In this document: positions 12,501-25,345 of the stretch, in pieces
How positions within the stretch are numbered: position 1 is the stretch's first letter
Layout of the letters: the number at the start of each line of letters is the position of its first letter
DNA from: Breviolum minutum Mf 1.05b.01
Lineage: Eukaryota; Sar; Dinophyceae; Suessiales; Symbiodiniaceae
Direction of reading: 5' to 3'
DNA: 64,000 bases
Assembly (NCBI GenBank): GCA_000507305.1
Contig: DF239328.1
Coordinates: 99,879 to 163,878 of the forward strand
Notes under the pieces: generated by a model
The model's database searches: none
What the model saw: the letters and a program-made list of their open reading frames with translations, nothing else
What the model was told of the DNA's origin: nothing
Translations under genes and position numbers: made by a program

Positions 12501-13280
12501 GCAGGTAACACGGGCAATTTTTTTCAAAGGTCCGAGAGGCTGCTAAAGCCAGACGTTGACTTGCGGGTTGGTACAGCATTGGGCAATTAGGCAATTTCTA
12601 AATATCAACGACAAAGACCTGCGAAATCCGTGGTCCATTGACCTCATGAAATCCAAAAAGTCCAGATAGCAAAGTCATCTCGGAAATCCGAAAAATCTGG
12701 TAGACAACAATGCAACGATTGAATGGCAATGCTCTGTACGCGCCCTGCAGTCATACAGGATGATCAGTCTGCGTCATAGAAACAACTCAAAAAACTCAAA
12801 AAATAATAGTCTAACATATTCTACGGTGCTCTTTGCGCAAAGTGCCAGGATCATGCAGAATCACTCTTTTGACGGAACCTTCCCCGATGTTCCTGGCTTC
12901 ACAGGAATGCGCCAAGTGGCGAAGCAGCTCCATGCGTTGTTCCCAGAACCAAAGCAGCGGTACCCAAGCCAAACGCGCTGAGCACGCCGCCGATCAATGT
13001 CGACCTCCAAAATAAGGTCGACAAAATTTGACTATCAAACCTTTCATTGTCAAAGGTCAGAGGTGTGCCATGGCTCGAATTTGATCATTGAATGGCTGCG
13101 ACATCTTATTTATGGGCTCAAGGTTCAACAATGCTCCATGATCGAATTCGGGCTAAGGCGAAGCATAAGGATAATAAGGACAGGACCATGCAGGCCCAAG
13201 GGCATCAAAGCAAAGCCCTGCTGGTGCCGCAAGGAAACAGGCACCCCAACTAGCGGCAGCATAGAGCTTATTCGCATCGC
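9505..13280 (-). CDS. Nodulin-like major facilitator (MFS) transporter
   Basis: Multi-exon minus-strand gene for a 12-helix-type transporter. Exon 13187-13280 (helix 2: ASWGACFLAAPAGLCFDALG) joins exon 12903-13004 (helix 3: STLIGGVLSAFGLGTAALVL) across canonical splice sites, giving the 'PAGLxxDxxGP(R/A)xT(L/V)xG' signature of nodulin-like/monocarboxylate MFS proteins. Exon 12388-12469 continues LLGYLLFGFGATLLNTAPW. Exon beginning 12246 gives VGLLAAVRVAPSQHSGKAAA, matching the loop after helix 4. Later exons: about 10070-9935 (FPWLAAIYLIPIAYCFAW) and 9640-9505 (QTRIGLSVGLFSALGRVIFG then LLGDWVPRGRG), the second MFS motif-A region. Further candidate exons lie near 11722-11946, 11220-11367, 11040-11190 and 10560-10670. 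Substrate cannot be told. The first helix and the last helices are not located. Confidence 0.72.
11477..11622. mobile_element. MITE-like inverted-repeat element
   Basis: A 146-bp unit with long imperfect terminal inverted repeats. The left end begins TGGGAATCTAAGGGTACCCC and the reverse complement of the right end begins TGGGAATTTAAGGTACCCCC. Similarity continues for about 50 bp through a shared AATAAGGCCTTATT block, leaving a short loop. It carries no open frame, which fits a non-autonomous fold-back or MITE element. It lies in an intron of the MFS gene. I see no convincing target-site duplication. It could also act as a transcribed hairpin. Confidence 0.7.
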
Positions 13281-13981
13281 CTGGGGGCAAATAAAGCAAA
13301 ACCAAATAAGCAAACGAGATGTTGAATCAAAAACTATAGATTCGACAAGGGTGGCTCGAGGTTTTCATCGAGAAACTCAGGAGGATGCATGATGCAGGCA
13401 CCTGGGTCTAGAAGCTCCGAACCATAGACACCGAAGATCAGAAGCATGGTATATTGCGCGGCCAGGATGCAGCATATACCTGGCAGGGCGATGGATCATG
13501 GACATCTGCTTTGTACATAAAGACTTTGAAAGTGGGATATACCGTGATACGCCTCTCATCATTGGGCAAATGCGTGAAGGGGCATGCAGGAGCTACCCAA
13601 AGTACAGTAAACACATCTGTCCCTCAAAACCTATCATCCCCATCAGGTGATAGTTTTTGCCGTGGCTGCTCCCAAGGGGCTACACAAAATCCACATAAAC
13701 ACAACAGACATTGTCCACAAAACAAGACTCAGGCAATGATTGCGCACCAACAGGCAACATTAAGGCATCATCTATCATCCCCATCACTACGTTTTCCACA
13801 CGCAAGCCTACAATTTGACTTCTGGCCAAGGCAAGGGCCCACGATTCTTCATGTTTCCTTGGACAGGGAAGGGGTCAGACCAATCAGAGGTGATGCTGAA
13901 ATACAGTAAGCTGAATAAGCAAACATGATCCAACATGCCTTGTAGCTGTATCAGACTGTATCATTGATAGCTTTCTGCTGA

Positions 13982-15977
13982 TCAAACAAAAAATGTTGCA
14001 TTCTCAACATGAGATATTATCAGCTTAATGAATGACTCTTCCGAAGAATGCAACTTCTGCTGGGTATCGAGGGCATGCTCTTGTCTAAGGCTTGAATAAA
14101 TTGCATCTCGGGTGTTGACGACAGTGCTACACAGATGTCCCACCAAGGGGCTTGGTGGCTTAAGAGTATTCACTTCTTGTACAATCCCAAAACAAGGCTC
14201 TTCCAGGGATACGAAAACATACGAAGCAGCCATCATCAATATTCACTTTGGCTTTCTGACCTCCAAACTAAGTATCAAAATCCAAGAATATTCAAACATC
14301 ATGCATATACTGTAGATCAAACTTTCTGAGTAGCACATCTTTTATGATGGCAGTGCCATTTCAGAAACCTCCTCTCATGCTTCTCACCCCTGACTATAGA
14401 AACGTTTTGCTAAGGTTTGCTAAGTAAAGCTCCATTGCGGAAACTATGTCCTTTCCAAAAGCCGACGCAACAATGGCCCCCGGGTAAAATCGAATCATTC
14501 CAGCCACGAGGGTTGTTGAACCACTTCTGCAGCCCTTGATGCACTGAGAGTCCTGGCAGTTTTGAAAAGTGGCACGAAGTTGAACTGCGGACAAAAAAAC
14601 GAAGGCAAACAACTTTAGTGCCACCAATGTCATGGCAATACATAGGTTCCACGAAAGGTGAACAATAACAATTGCTCCGAAGATGCGAATGATAAACGCA
14701 AGATCTGTTCGCTTTGCACATGTCCAAAATCTTTTGACATTCCACCAAAAGGGATAGTTGATTGGGACCCTGACAATGTAGGTTCCCTGTACAAAAAAAG
14801 CTCAACCCCTGTTTCGAACAACCAACATGGTGTTTTCATCACTGCTTGATCTGAATCTGTAGCTGGTCATCTTCCTGTTAACTGCATGCGGTGGTGGCTT
14901 GTCAATTACGAATCACTTGCTTCTACAAGTATACGGAGCACTTGAGACGGAGCCTTCTTCGGTGCAAAGCGCCCAATGCACTCAGAGCACCGCCAGCCAA
15001 AAAAAGGCTTCGCCAAAGGTTGTTGTGCCCCTGCCACGGGCCCAGGTGAGGCAAATGGCCACAACATTGTCGATGCACCGAACAGTGCCCAAAACTAATT
15101 GCGCGACATTGCATGCTACAGGCTATGTTTGTATCTAATTGTCACACTGTATGTTCAACATGTTTTCAAATTCACTATTCGTCACATGGCAAATCTGATC
15201 GTTTCTTTTATCGTCCTATTGTATTCTCTGATGTAGTAGCAACATGCAAATATTGGTAGCATACATCTAATCAAAATGAATTCGGACGACATCATATCTT
15301 ATCAAATATCAGGCGTCAGACCAGGTCCTTATCATGCACCATCTACATTTAATCCAGTAATTAATGAGAACGTCCGGATACCATTGGATATGTCTGCAGA
15401 ATGCTGTGCGTGCAAGCGCGTAGGATATAGCCTGTCCTTCCATCTACCCGGTGAGATTACACAATTCATACATATGGCATAATCCCCCGTGGCATACCAT
15501 TTATGATGAGAAAGTGTGCAAAATATTCAAAACAATCATCCTAAAAAATGGCTGCCATGTGCTGCCCTTCACATCTGTTGCCTGCTGCTTGTCCTGGATA
15601 TCAACTTTATGAATCAGTTGCTCTCGTCCGAGACCAAGTCTTCCACCGGATGCTGAGGTGGCTGATGTATGGGTCATAGTAGAGAATCCATCTCCTGGGC
15701 ATGGTTGCGCCAAGTGTGTGACTGGCAGCCTTTGCTTACCAATGCATTGATGTGACTGTTGCATGATGTGGGTGTGATTCACTGCAACCAACCCCCTTCT
15801 CTGGTTGCATCCCGCAACTCGTCTCCTCCATAGTTCAAACACAGCGCGCAAAGCAGCAAAGGCAGCCGAAGAGTAGCGGCTCGCTTCAACGGCGTACTCT
15901 CCACAGGCATGGCTTGCGATGATTCCCACGTTCTCCGCGGTGCTCCACTGAGAGAAATGGTGATCACGTGGCGACAA
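13982..15977 (-). CDS. Unknown multi-exon gene
   Basis: Minus-strand exon-like frames. About 15970-15780: NVGIIASHACGEYAVEASRY then SSAAFAALRAVFELWRRRV, an Ala-rich helical stretch. About 15720-15550: GDGFSTMTHTSATSASGGRL and onward. About 14820-14640: GVELFLYREPTLSGSQSTIP. About 14590-14400: VAGMIRFYPGAIVASAFGKD and IVSAMELYLANLSKTFL. 14239-13982: MAASYVFVSLEEPCFGIVQE and onward. No family is recognised. Two frames compete at 14923-15138. Grouping as one gene is inference from strand and spacing. Confidence 0.4.
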
Positions 15978-16394
15978 GGTAAACTAACCAAACTAACAGC
16001 ATCCCAAACCTTTTTGGGCAAGGATCCACATCTGATGCACCGTTGTATCTGCCTATTTATCCTTGGCACATCCTTGCATCATCTGCATTCTGTCTAAAGG
16101 TGGTTCGAATGTGAAGTCGAAATGAAAACAAATATCGTGAAGGACCACTTTGTGCACCTGTGAAGACCTTTGAGCCATGATTTACATTAGCTGCGTGGCA
16201 GTCGCATGTGTGACATATGCCAAGTGCACTGGATGATCTTTATCCGAAGTGGGCAATGAAGAAAATGGGGCGATGTAAGATATGTGAAACGATGAGATGG
16301 GAAGTCATGGACGATATATCACGATGTAATATGATACGCGACAACATATAAAATAAAATAAGATATACTTTCGTAGATTGCGCAACCCGCCTTG

Positions 16395-16510
16395 ATCATG
16401 GGGTTGTCTAGGCCAGGCTCCCCTTCCAGGGGCAGCTCACCTTCAAAGCCTGGCAACCAGCCAAAAGAGTTGACAAATTTGTCCAGTTGTCTCTTGTTTG
16501 ACTTAGTACA
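16395..16510 (-). CDS. Unassigned exon
   Basis: Minus-strand frame reading KSNKRQLDKFVNSFGWLPGF then EGELPLEGEPGLDNPMIKAG. This is well-balanced protein of about 38 residues, ended by AT-rich intron-like DNA on its high-coordinate side. The family is not recognised. It may belong to the exon series at 18.3-20.5 kb across the assembly gap. Confidence 0.4.
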
Positions 16511-17181
16511 TCAGAGCAGCATAAAGACGTAGACTGAAAAGTAGCGTGCAAAGTGTAAAGTAGACTATACAAACTGTATAGTATACCTATATACTTACCT
16601 ATATATATGATAATGTACAATATATATCTAATAATGTATACAACCAGCAACATTCCCGCCTGCTACAACCGCTCGGGATGCAGGCAGCACTGCCTGAATC
16701 CACACAGTGAGGTGAGAGCAGGATGCAGTCCCCCGAAGTCACACCTAAGTCATGCCCTAGCCTCTTTCCCCAGTGGCATCGCAGATTTCAGGAACTTGCA
16801 CAAACGTGGCCTTCTCCTAGTGGCACCTATCTAATAAAACCTGTTGTAATAGATAACCTGCATCATTGGATCTGTAACAAAAATGTTGCATACCTTATGG
16901 GGCCTAGATCTATCTTTGAGATGAGATGTAAATATATCCGCCGACCCCTCGCTAAGGGGGAGCGCGCCTAGAAGTTTGGTCGAGTTCGCTGGTTTTTTGA
17001 AGGCCCAACTTGTTTTGGGACATGTCTTTCCAGCGGCTTGCAGATTTGTCGTGCACTGCCGACGAGAGCCATTTTTGTCTTTGTCTTTAGAGGGTTCCGT
17101 AGGCAACGTTTCGCCAGTTTTCTGCTTTCGGTTTCGTAGCGTTTTTGGTCGTTTTGGGCTCGGATTTAGGTGGTGTTTGGC
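16511..17181. other. AT-rich then low-complexity sequence, no firm gene
   Basis: The first part is ATATA-rich. From about 16975 to the N run both strands have long open frames with skewed composition (basic, Lys/Thr/Pro-rich on the minus strand; Phe/Gly/Val-rich on the plus strand). That is typical of a repeat or UTR rather than of a gene. Confidence 0.35.
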
Positions 17182-17214
17182 NNNNNNNNNNNNNNNNNNN
17201 NNNNNNNNNNNNNN
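17182..17214. other. Assembly gap (33 N)
   Basis: A run of 33 ambiguous bases. It interrupts open frames on both strands, so any protein predicted across it is unreliable. Confidence 0.99.
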
Positions 17215-17344
17215 CCCAGCCAAACTCCCCACCTCACTATGTCTTCTGCACAGATCAGCTGCCAAAGGAACAGCGTTAAATCAAAAACTCACAATATGCA
17301 AGCTTCAGTTTCACGCAATAAACACAATAACATGATAGAGTCGT

Positions 17345-17541
17345 GCTATTTCAAGATCGCCCAAGCTCCCACTTATGCTACACCTCCTACACCATTTCAC
17401 AAAATCGGACTAAAGTCCAGCTCTACAGGGTTTTCTTTCCCCTCTGATGATCCCAAGCCCGTTCCTTTGGCCGTGGTTCGCTCAATCTTGGGTAGGGACA
17501 GTGAGTATCTCTTTCATCCATTCATGCGCGTCACTCATTAC

Positions 17542-17580
<39 letters not shown>
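17345..17580. other. Open frames on both strands, strand undecided
   Basis: Plus frame: TPPTPFHKIGLKSSSTGFSF and VRSILGRDSEYLFHPFMRV. Minus frame: LPKIERTTAKGTGLGSSEGK and ENPVELDFSPIL. Both look protein-like. The surrounding genes are on the minus strand, which favours that strand, but the plus frame is longer and ends in a stop after LATLRES. It could be a repeat copy. Confidence 0.25.
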
Positions 17581-17592
<12 letters not shown>

Positions 17593-18346
17593 TCCCGCTC
17601 CTGGTTAATTTCATCACTTTAACATTCAGAGCACTGGGCAGAAATCCCATTACGCCAACACCAGTTCTGAGAAGGTTGTACTCCAAACTTTCTTGGGGTC
17701 GGCGGCACGGGCGGTAGCCCTTAAATAATAATCATCAAACATATTCAAACATACCCCTGGCGTTTTTGCAGCAATTCCTCTTGGCACGGCAGTCTTCATC
17801 ATTCAACATGACTGGGAAACATGTCACGGGTCTGGTCGCAACAGCACCTGCGCAAGCACCTCAAGCACCAGCCTCAGCCCTAGCTCGCCACAGCATCAGC
17901 AGGAGCACCAGCACCAGCATCAAACCCAAAAAGAAATAACTCTCGGAATTGTCGCGCAATTCACTGCACTTAGGCGTCTCCCATGGACTCATCCATAGGG
18001 GCCTTTCTTTTGACGCAACTAGCTTGCGAGCTGTTGCCAACTGCCTACCATGCTATTGGACTACAGTACTCCATGCCATTCGCACCACAAACTTTGGGCA
18101 ATGCACCCTGTTCAGACTTCAGGGTGAAAACTGCTGGAATGGCACCCTTTCATTTCATACCTTCTCGACCTTTTGGCTATGACAATGATCAAGTTACAAG
18201 TGACAAGTGTAATTTCTGTGCTTGTCAGTGACAACTTATATGTCGCCAACTGGAGGCTTGAATGTCACATAGGTTTTTGCAAGTGTCTTCCTGAGCTTGC
18301 TTGCGGGCTTTCATGTGGTGCGCTGGCATGGCAGTGGCAGCACACC

Positions 18347-20209
18347 CTATGGGGTAACTGCTGGATACTGTATATCTTTGTTACATGGGTGGCACAATTG
18401 AAACTCTCGCCACCAAACCTCCACCCACCTCATTTCCCAGACCACTTGTCCTAATGCTGTGGCTTCCAACCCCCTGTCCATCACAGCGTTCACTTCATAG
18501 GGCACCAATCTTTCGCCTTTTACTAAAGGTTGCATTTGCCAAAATGTCGGCACCAAATTTCGAATCTATCGCTTCCACATGATCCCTGCGAGAAACCATC
18601 CTCAAAAAGTGCAGTGCCCGGTGCCCATGTGTGTGTGGCATGAAAACACACCACATCTTGGTGTTGCAGTAACATTGTTCAAGACTGTTGCAGTGCTTGT
18701 GGCAGGGCAACAAAAAGCATACAAAGGTGTTTCGTGCACCACTTTTTAACGGGTTGGACTCTCTCTCTCTCTCTCTCTCTCTCTGCGTGCGTTTTGCATT
18801 TTCAACAGAGGTTTCATCGACAGGCCTGTCCCAGTTTCTTGTCGCCATGCACTGCAAAGCGCAGACTGTCACCTCAAAACTTTGGCTGAACTGACTGCAT
18901 CTTGATGCAGCACATTACAGTACTATCATGAAAGTGCATGAAAGTGGATGGCTATATAGTAATCTTTTAAGGTAATTGCTGAGATCCGTTTTCCTCGGCC
19001 TCCGCCTGGTGTTCGAGAACATCACAAATTGAAATCGACTCCACATGGGCAGTGAAGTCCTGATACCAGTTTCTTCCAGGTTACTATGTGACATCTGCAG
19101 CTCTCCAGTGTGATTCCACACCTGAATTGGCAGATTTGGTCCTGCTGGGTTCATCTGTAAGGGAAGACATGTAAAAGACTGCATGGCCATTCAGGACCTG
19201 AGGATTTGGTGGCAAGAAACAGGGTTCTTCGCTGTGTGGATGCTCTTGGTCTCAAGCTTCTCCTGCAAAGTGACTCCACTATGGAAGAGTGTGTTTTCAT
19301 AAAAAGTCTTGGCTTTCCGAAGGTAAAACATCATACTTCATGGCATCAGGGTCCCTTACAAGATCCCCTACCCACAGCAATATAATGTCATATAATAATT
19401 AATTAACATGGCTGTGGCTCGAAACTAGAGTTTGAAAGGGGTCCGCAGATTTGTTCCGCTGCAGTCTTCAAAGCAAGTGCATTCAATGGGCAACACACAT
19501 GCTGAAAACCTTCCCGCAGTGCCTGTTTGCCAGAGACCTCTACTGTGCCTCAAATGGCATGGCTTGACTGAATCATTGACTGTGTAGGCATGCTTTAACT
19601 CAGTTCTGGAAAGGTGGATAGCAAATGGAATCAGAAAGAGTAGCTACCAGTAGAATCTGGTACGAGTAGAACTTTGAAGGGCAGGCTCTAGGACCTATGG
19701 AAACACCGTACCACCAACAAATTACCGCCTTCCGTTTCAAAATCCAACAAAGCCAGCATGGCCACCAAGTGTTTGTTCGCAGGACTTGCCCTCGGGCAAT
19801 TAATGATAAACTTATAAATCATAATATATACAAACATGCTATCACACAAACTATAAAACAGGTTTTAAAAAAATAATAAAAAAGCATGTCAAATTACAGT
19901 GCAAGTAGTGAAGTTGAGATCCTGTCAAAAGGTCAAAAGATGTCAGAAGCACGATAGTGGATACAATGCGTTCACGCATGTAAGCTTACAAACCCCTTGC
20001 AAAGCTGAAGGTTGCAGAGGCCGCCGTGGATGGGATGAAGTTGGCCAAGAGACATGAAAGGCCAACCCCAGTACTGCTTGGCTTCCACTTGGCATCGCGT
20101 AAGCCACTGCCAGACAGGATGGAGACCTTGGTGGGACACTTGTACCCGCCCACTCGAGGGTTGTCTGCCCAGCACATGAGTGCATCAAAACGTTCCAAAT
20201 ATCAAACTC

Positions 20210-20245
<36 letters not shown>

Positions 20246-20481
20246 GAAATTAGGAACAAGAAGCTGTTTTCTTAGATTTCTAACACTGTTCATGGCTGAT
20301 AAAATTGTGGCAAAATCTCCACCATTCTCATCCATCTTGAACCCATTGAATCCATCCCTGCATTTCGATGCAGCTTGGCTCCCATCAACCCCTGGCCTCC
20401 AACACATACATCAGCATAGCCATCTTCGCTATGAAGCTGCCACTCATCTGGCCCTGTGCAAAGGCAAAAACACCAACTCAA
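18347..20481 (-). CDS. Unknown multi-exon gene
   Basis: Consecutive minus-strand exon-like frames. 20481-20290: GYADVCVGGQGLMGAKLHRN. 20198-19986: ADNPRVGGYKCPTKVSILSG, SGLRDAKWKPSSTGVGL. About 19790-19680: ANKHLVAMLALLDFETEGGN. About 19560-19430: AGRFSACVLPIECTCFEDCS. About 19340-19205: KTFYENTLFHSGVTLQEKLE. 19150-18950: NPAGPNLPIQVWNHTGELQM. 18556-18400: LVPYEVNAVMDRGLEATALG. The mix of Cys, Gly and polar residues suggests a folded domain, but I recognise no family. A GT repeat lies in the intron at 20212-20244. The stop and start are not fixed. Confidence 0.4.
18759..18784. repeat. (CT)n microsatellite
   Basis: About 13 uninterrupted CT units, between exon-like segments of a minus-strand gene; on that strand it reads as a (GA)n tract. 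Confidence 0.95.
20212..20244. repeat. (TG)n microsatellite
   Basis: About 16 TG units, probably intronic. Frames that read through it give poly-Cys/Val or poly-Thr/His and are not genes. Confidence 0.95.
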
Positions 20482-20606
20482 CTCACCAAATCTGTCAATT
20501 TTTGATTGGCATTCTCCAGTCCCAATGCCTGTTCGGTGCCTTTGCTGAGGTACCTGTCAATTTGGGAGTAATGTTGCAGTTGCCCTCAGTAAAAGGATCA
20601 CCAGGG

Positions 20607-23600
20607 TCACTGGGATAGCTCCGCAATCTTCTCCTGTGCCATTTTCATCTCTTCCTCACCTGAAGGCAACGGAAAGCACTCCGCAACGGGTGCCCATTGA
20701 AGTCGGAGAGTTGCGGTAGTGACAAGCGTAAATTTTGTAAATGTTGATACCTCTAGACTTGGGTATCTTGGGTCACAGATTTCCGACCATTACCAGCTTT
20801 TGGTGGTGCAGGTGCCCTCAATTTGCCCGAGGCTCGCTGGGTCATGGTGGCTTGAAGGCGTTGCAAGGCAGCGATGACCAAACGTGGTGCATCCTCCGGG
20901 CGAAGGTTGCTGCTGGATAACGCCTGAAGTTTGAAGCAACAAACATGTCACATCTACAAGAATCATAAATTTCAAACACTTTTTCCATGCTTAGTCTGTT
21001 TGGTTGCGCAATGTGGCCTAGTTATCCTTTACCCATAGTGACCATTGTGTATGAGTTTTAACACTCATCAATGAAACTTGAAATGCCATGAAGCCAGGGC
21101 ACTGGGTCTGGTAACTTGATCTGATCCAAGAAATCGGCAAAAACCAGTGGAATGCCTCGCAGCAAATCTTCACGCTTCTTGAACTCCACCTGTTTGCAGC
21201 GGATTTTTGCGTGAAATACGGTGACCTGGACGTGTCATGTGGTTTTGGAGTGGGATCTTCATTGAGAATAGCATTTTTCTGCATGTCACCTGGCCGAATC
21301 ATCAGATCCATAGCAGTTCCATTCACCGGCACCTGGAGCCTGGAACCTACCCAAACATCTGACCAAACGCCTGCCAGTTCGCAAGTTGCTCGTGGGCAAA
21401 GGCAAGCTCCTGTGACGAAACGATGTGTCGCGGGAGGCTTGTCATCAAGTCCAAGAGTATATACAGATTGGTTACTCAAAGTTCTCTTCACGTCAGCAAG
21501 AATGATTCATACAAAATGACCACGGGGACCTCAATAAAAATGGATACACTTGGTAATTGGTAATTCTATAAACGAAGGAGCTCCGGCTCACTGTTAAATG
21601 GGGTGGGTATTGAGATGTATCAAAGTCTTTTCCTTTCGGCAAAAATGAATATCTCATGAGGTGATGCAACGACGATGATTCTATGGTAAATGTAATTGAA
21701 GCCTCATCCAAATATTCCATGGAATATTCCATGGAAGAACTTTCAATTTTACATATGTGTAATATATTTATTTATTAATTAATATGAATATATTATATCT
21801 ATCCAATCTCCAAAACCCATCAAAACCCCAAGCATATCAATCTCCCCTTCGGGCCCTGCCTCCTCCAAGCGCTCCGCTTCTGTTGCCAGCAGCTCCGCAG
21901 CTGTTAGCTCCGGCCCTGAGCCGCGGAGGCGCAAGGTCTCCTCACCGACGCACGGTGGGGGTTGAAACCACCATGGAACTCGATTTTCTGCAGGGTTTTC
22001 TTTGTGAAAATGGTGTGAATTGGATTTTTCGACCTAAAAAAGTTGAAGGTCTTGTTGGAAAGTCTGTTTTGAATCCAGTTTTCCCCGCCCTTCTGCCTCT
22101 GTTTGTGCCAGGGTCGCCTTTAAAGCCGAGATCTCTGCCACTTTCCTTAGCATGCAAGGGTTTGGGTCAGCCATGGAGACCAGCTCCATATTCATCCATA
22201 TTCAATCTCCGCTAAGCTGTTGACATTCAATTGCCTCCATCTCTAAAAAGTCTTAGCGATCTTGGCATCAACAGTTTTGACTTGGTTTGGCTTCCATTTC
22301 TATCGGTTAATATTGTTGATGCACACGCAAAGTACAAAATTTACATATAGATTTACAGATGGTACAGTATGGTTTTGTGTGACAACTCCGATACGATCTT
22401 ACAAGAGATCAATATGATAATATGATAAAAAGCAAGCATGCAAAAGCATGCACAAGCTACATGAAGATTTGAAACTTGCTGGAAGACCGTGCGGGTAATT
22501 GCTCAAAATTGCTCAAGGTTGGCTCTGACGGGTCAAGAGTCCCGTTGAGCTCCTGCCGCAAGGAATGGCTTTCCGCCTCCAGTTCCGGCACTTGGCGCAG
22601 CAAAACCTCACTTTGCCTGCACCAACTATGCATTCAGAACCATGGCAAATCAAATCTCTCCTTGAAGGCATGGCAATCAAAGTGACTGCTGAATGGTTCT
22701 TATGTAACAACAAGAAATAGTATGATCAATCAAAGAATACAAGAAAGATACAACATACCAAGATAAAACTTATCCGAATCTACCCAAGGATGCCAATCTT
22801 TTGGTCACCGGTTCAACATCGTAAATCCACTCCACCTTTGCTTCTCCATGAGGTCCACCAATTGGGCACCAGCCCGTGTCCCAGCCAGTTGCAGTTCACC
22901 TCACGATGACGATGCGATGAGCCACGGGCCGTCCCCACATCGGCCGTGCCATCGTGTGCTTCAAAAAAAAAAATGAAGCCGCGAAACGGATCAGGGTATC
23001 TTTGGCTTCGAGATCCTTCTCGGCTTTGTCCAACTCTTCTGCCAAAACCACCTCGGAAACTAAAGAGTGTCAAGGTGACTGGAGTGCTTATGATTACATA
23101 CTTGCGATTCCATAACCTCACTGTAATTCGTGTGCCTTGCATTACCATCCAAGATGCCGAAGATGGAATGCCCTCCTGATGTTGCGTCTGAAACCGCAGC
23201 CGGACCAATTCCTCCTAATGTCGATAGCAGTCTGGCAAATTTGGAAGGCTACAGTACCGATTGATTTCCATGAATGAAATTTCATGAATAGACGCAATAC
23301 GCGCTGACGTGGCTCCTGCATCTTTTGGTTTTCTTGAGTCACCTGCAAGCAATTGAAGAACGGACGAGTGACGAAGGGCCTGACGGTTTGGGATAAAGAA
23401 CATCAAAGGACATGACCTTAATTCTATGCAGATTCGAACAGGTTATGTTTGCCTTTGCATCTTTGTCCCGTACTGAAAAGGTCTAGCCTGCTATAATTAT
23501 GATGTGCCATCAAAAGATATCAAAAGCAGGTCCCAGAAGTCATGGACATTCATGGGCATGGTCGGCCCTGGAATTGTTGATGCCTGCTAAAGTATATATT

Positions 23601-25345
23601 ATCTAGATATTAGATTTTAAGATATCTAAAGTAAACATATTTAGGCTATTTCGTTAGTTCGTTCGTGCGTGCCATAGGTATGATCTGGTGAAAAGGGAAT
23701 AAGTGAAACTTCTCAAATTCAGAAAACTCTACATACCCGTAGGCGCCCCTCCATCCCGGGCCCCTCACAAGTTCTCCACAATGAAGTAGCCCAATCAATC
23801 ACCGTGTTGGCATGTTGTAATGGTTTGTAGATATTTGTAGGGATTAATATCGACTAGTGTCGAAGTCCAGGTGGAACCTGGTAAGAAACATGAAATAGTT
23901 TTTTCAATTTTGTTGGTTAATGGATGCTATTGGCAGCTTCGTGTATACGTTCAAGTTGAGTAGGAGATGCAACGAAATCACTATGATCAGTTCGAATTTT
24001 GGACCACTAAATAGGTGACTGTGGGTTTTGCAAAATCTCGAAGATTGCTGCTAACTACACATCAAGGGCCCCAAAACTCTGACTGACCCTGAATGAAGTT
24101 CCGTTATCATCAATTTTGCAGATTAAACCCATTTTCTAGAGGCCATTTCTTGCAAACACAGTCAGCTCAGAATACTCATGATATAATAACAAACAAGAAT
24201 ACAGTATACAATCAATAGTATTTACATGTCATAATTTAATTATTGACCTAGACTTCTAAACTCGACAAATCTTTTCCTTGAGTCTGCCTGTATCACGGCA
24301 TTGCACTACCCTTCTCTACCTCCGTATCGTCTGGCCTCCCCCGCGACACAAGAGAGGAAACTTCTATGATTTTTCGGGAGCTGCACTGCACCTTCGCCAT
24401 CTCAACTTCGTACTTGTACTTACCCCTCCTCAGCTCCGTCTCCTGCAACGTGACATGCAAATCTTCCACATCTTTCCTACATCTTTCATAGAAGCGCTGA
24501 CCTAACATGAAATCACTCCTGCTTCTTGACAGCTTCCAGCTCTGTCTGTAGACGCGTGACCTACAGTCCGTCACAGCATGGCAGATTCATTTACATAATT
24601 TAGATTCCGTTTTAAATTCCACATCTAAATAAAATCCAATCAACCATCTGAAATAACTGTCAGTGGTTGTCATTGCAAGGACTGCCCGTGTCCACACCTC
24701 TGCGCTGGAAAAGCGAAGCTGGCTGTCCAGCTCATCGATTTGCTGCACTGCCGAACGTTCTCCTGAGATCTGCGCCTGGCTGGGCCCATCATTGGAGTGG
24801 ATGTAGCACAATAATGCCACAAATCAATGCAAACCGTCGAATCTGCTTCAATGCCATCCACTTCGTACACTATAAATACTCTATAAATGCAACTGCATGT
24901 TACTGCAATTATATAGTGTGCAGAGGTTGTGCATCTGAGATTGAACGGGCACAGTCCCTCTTCAACAGAGACTTTTGAAGGCTTGGTAGCCACCTGTGTC
25001 CGGTCCAACTTCTCGCGTACACCGCCCAGCTCTTTGTTGAGGCGTTCCACCTCTCCTTCCATTGGCAGGAAATGAATTCGTGCATATATATGTAGTAGTC
25101 GAGGATACTCTAGCAAACACACCACAAAATGTGCCTAAGCATCTCCAGGCATTGCCTACCCAACACTCACGCTCTTTACGAATACGGCGCTTGCTTGAGG
25201 TAGTATTCCTGTCCATTTTCTCCAACGCACACTTCAAGTGGGTGAACCCATTCACATAGCCAACATATGCCAACATAGCTTTCAAAGCCGTCAACCTCAC
25301 TGAACGGCCAGTCAACTCTACATCCACCTGTTCTGTTTTGTGGCG
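20607..25345 (-). CDS. Long coiled-coil protein encoded by many small exons
   Basis: At least a dozen short minus-strand exons give heptad-like, Glu/Lys/Leu-rich helix. About 25340-25180: LTALKAMLAYVGYVNGFTHL and ALEKMDRNTTSSKRRIRKE. About 25065-24980: EVERLNKELGGVREKLDRTQ. About 24775-24700: SGERSAVQQIDELDSQLRFS. About 24480-24360: VEDLHVTLQETELRRGKYKY. About 23050-22990: LAEELDKAEKDLEAKDTLIR. About 22620-22490: VPELEAESHSLRQELNGTLD. About 22150-22060: KVAEISALKATLAQTEAEGR. About 21915-21835: PELTAAELLATEAERLEEAG. 21351-21409: ELAFAHEQLANWQAFGQMFG, with clear AG and GTAGGT edges. The end reads RLQATMTQRASGKLRAPAPP, then a splice that restores KAGEEEMKMAQEKIAELSQ and a stop at 20607. Likely a scaffold, tether or cytoskeletal protein; the specific family is not recognised. 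Confidence 0.6.

Noticed and set aside
16831-17577. Proteins predicted across the N gap on both strands
   Set aside because: The sequence between is unknown, so frame and identity cannot be carried across.
17810-17939. Short plus-strand ATG frame rich in Ala, Pro, Ser and Thr
   Set aside because: It is driven by a CAGCAC/AGCACC simple repeat and has no neighbouring plus-strand exons.
20211-20618. Plus-strand frame beginning in poly Cys-Val
   Set aside because: It starts inside the TG microsatellite and opposes minus-strand exons.
21712-21735. TTCCATGGAATATTCCATGG palindromic pair
   Set aside because: Too short and isolated to support a regulatory site or an element end.
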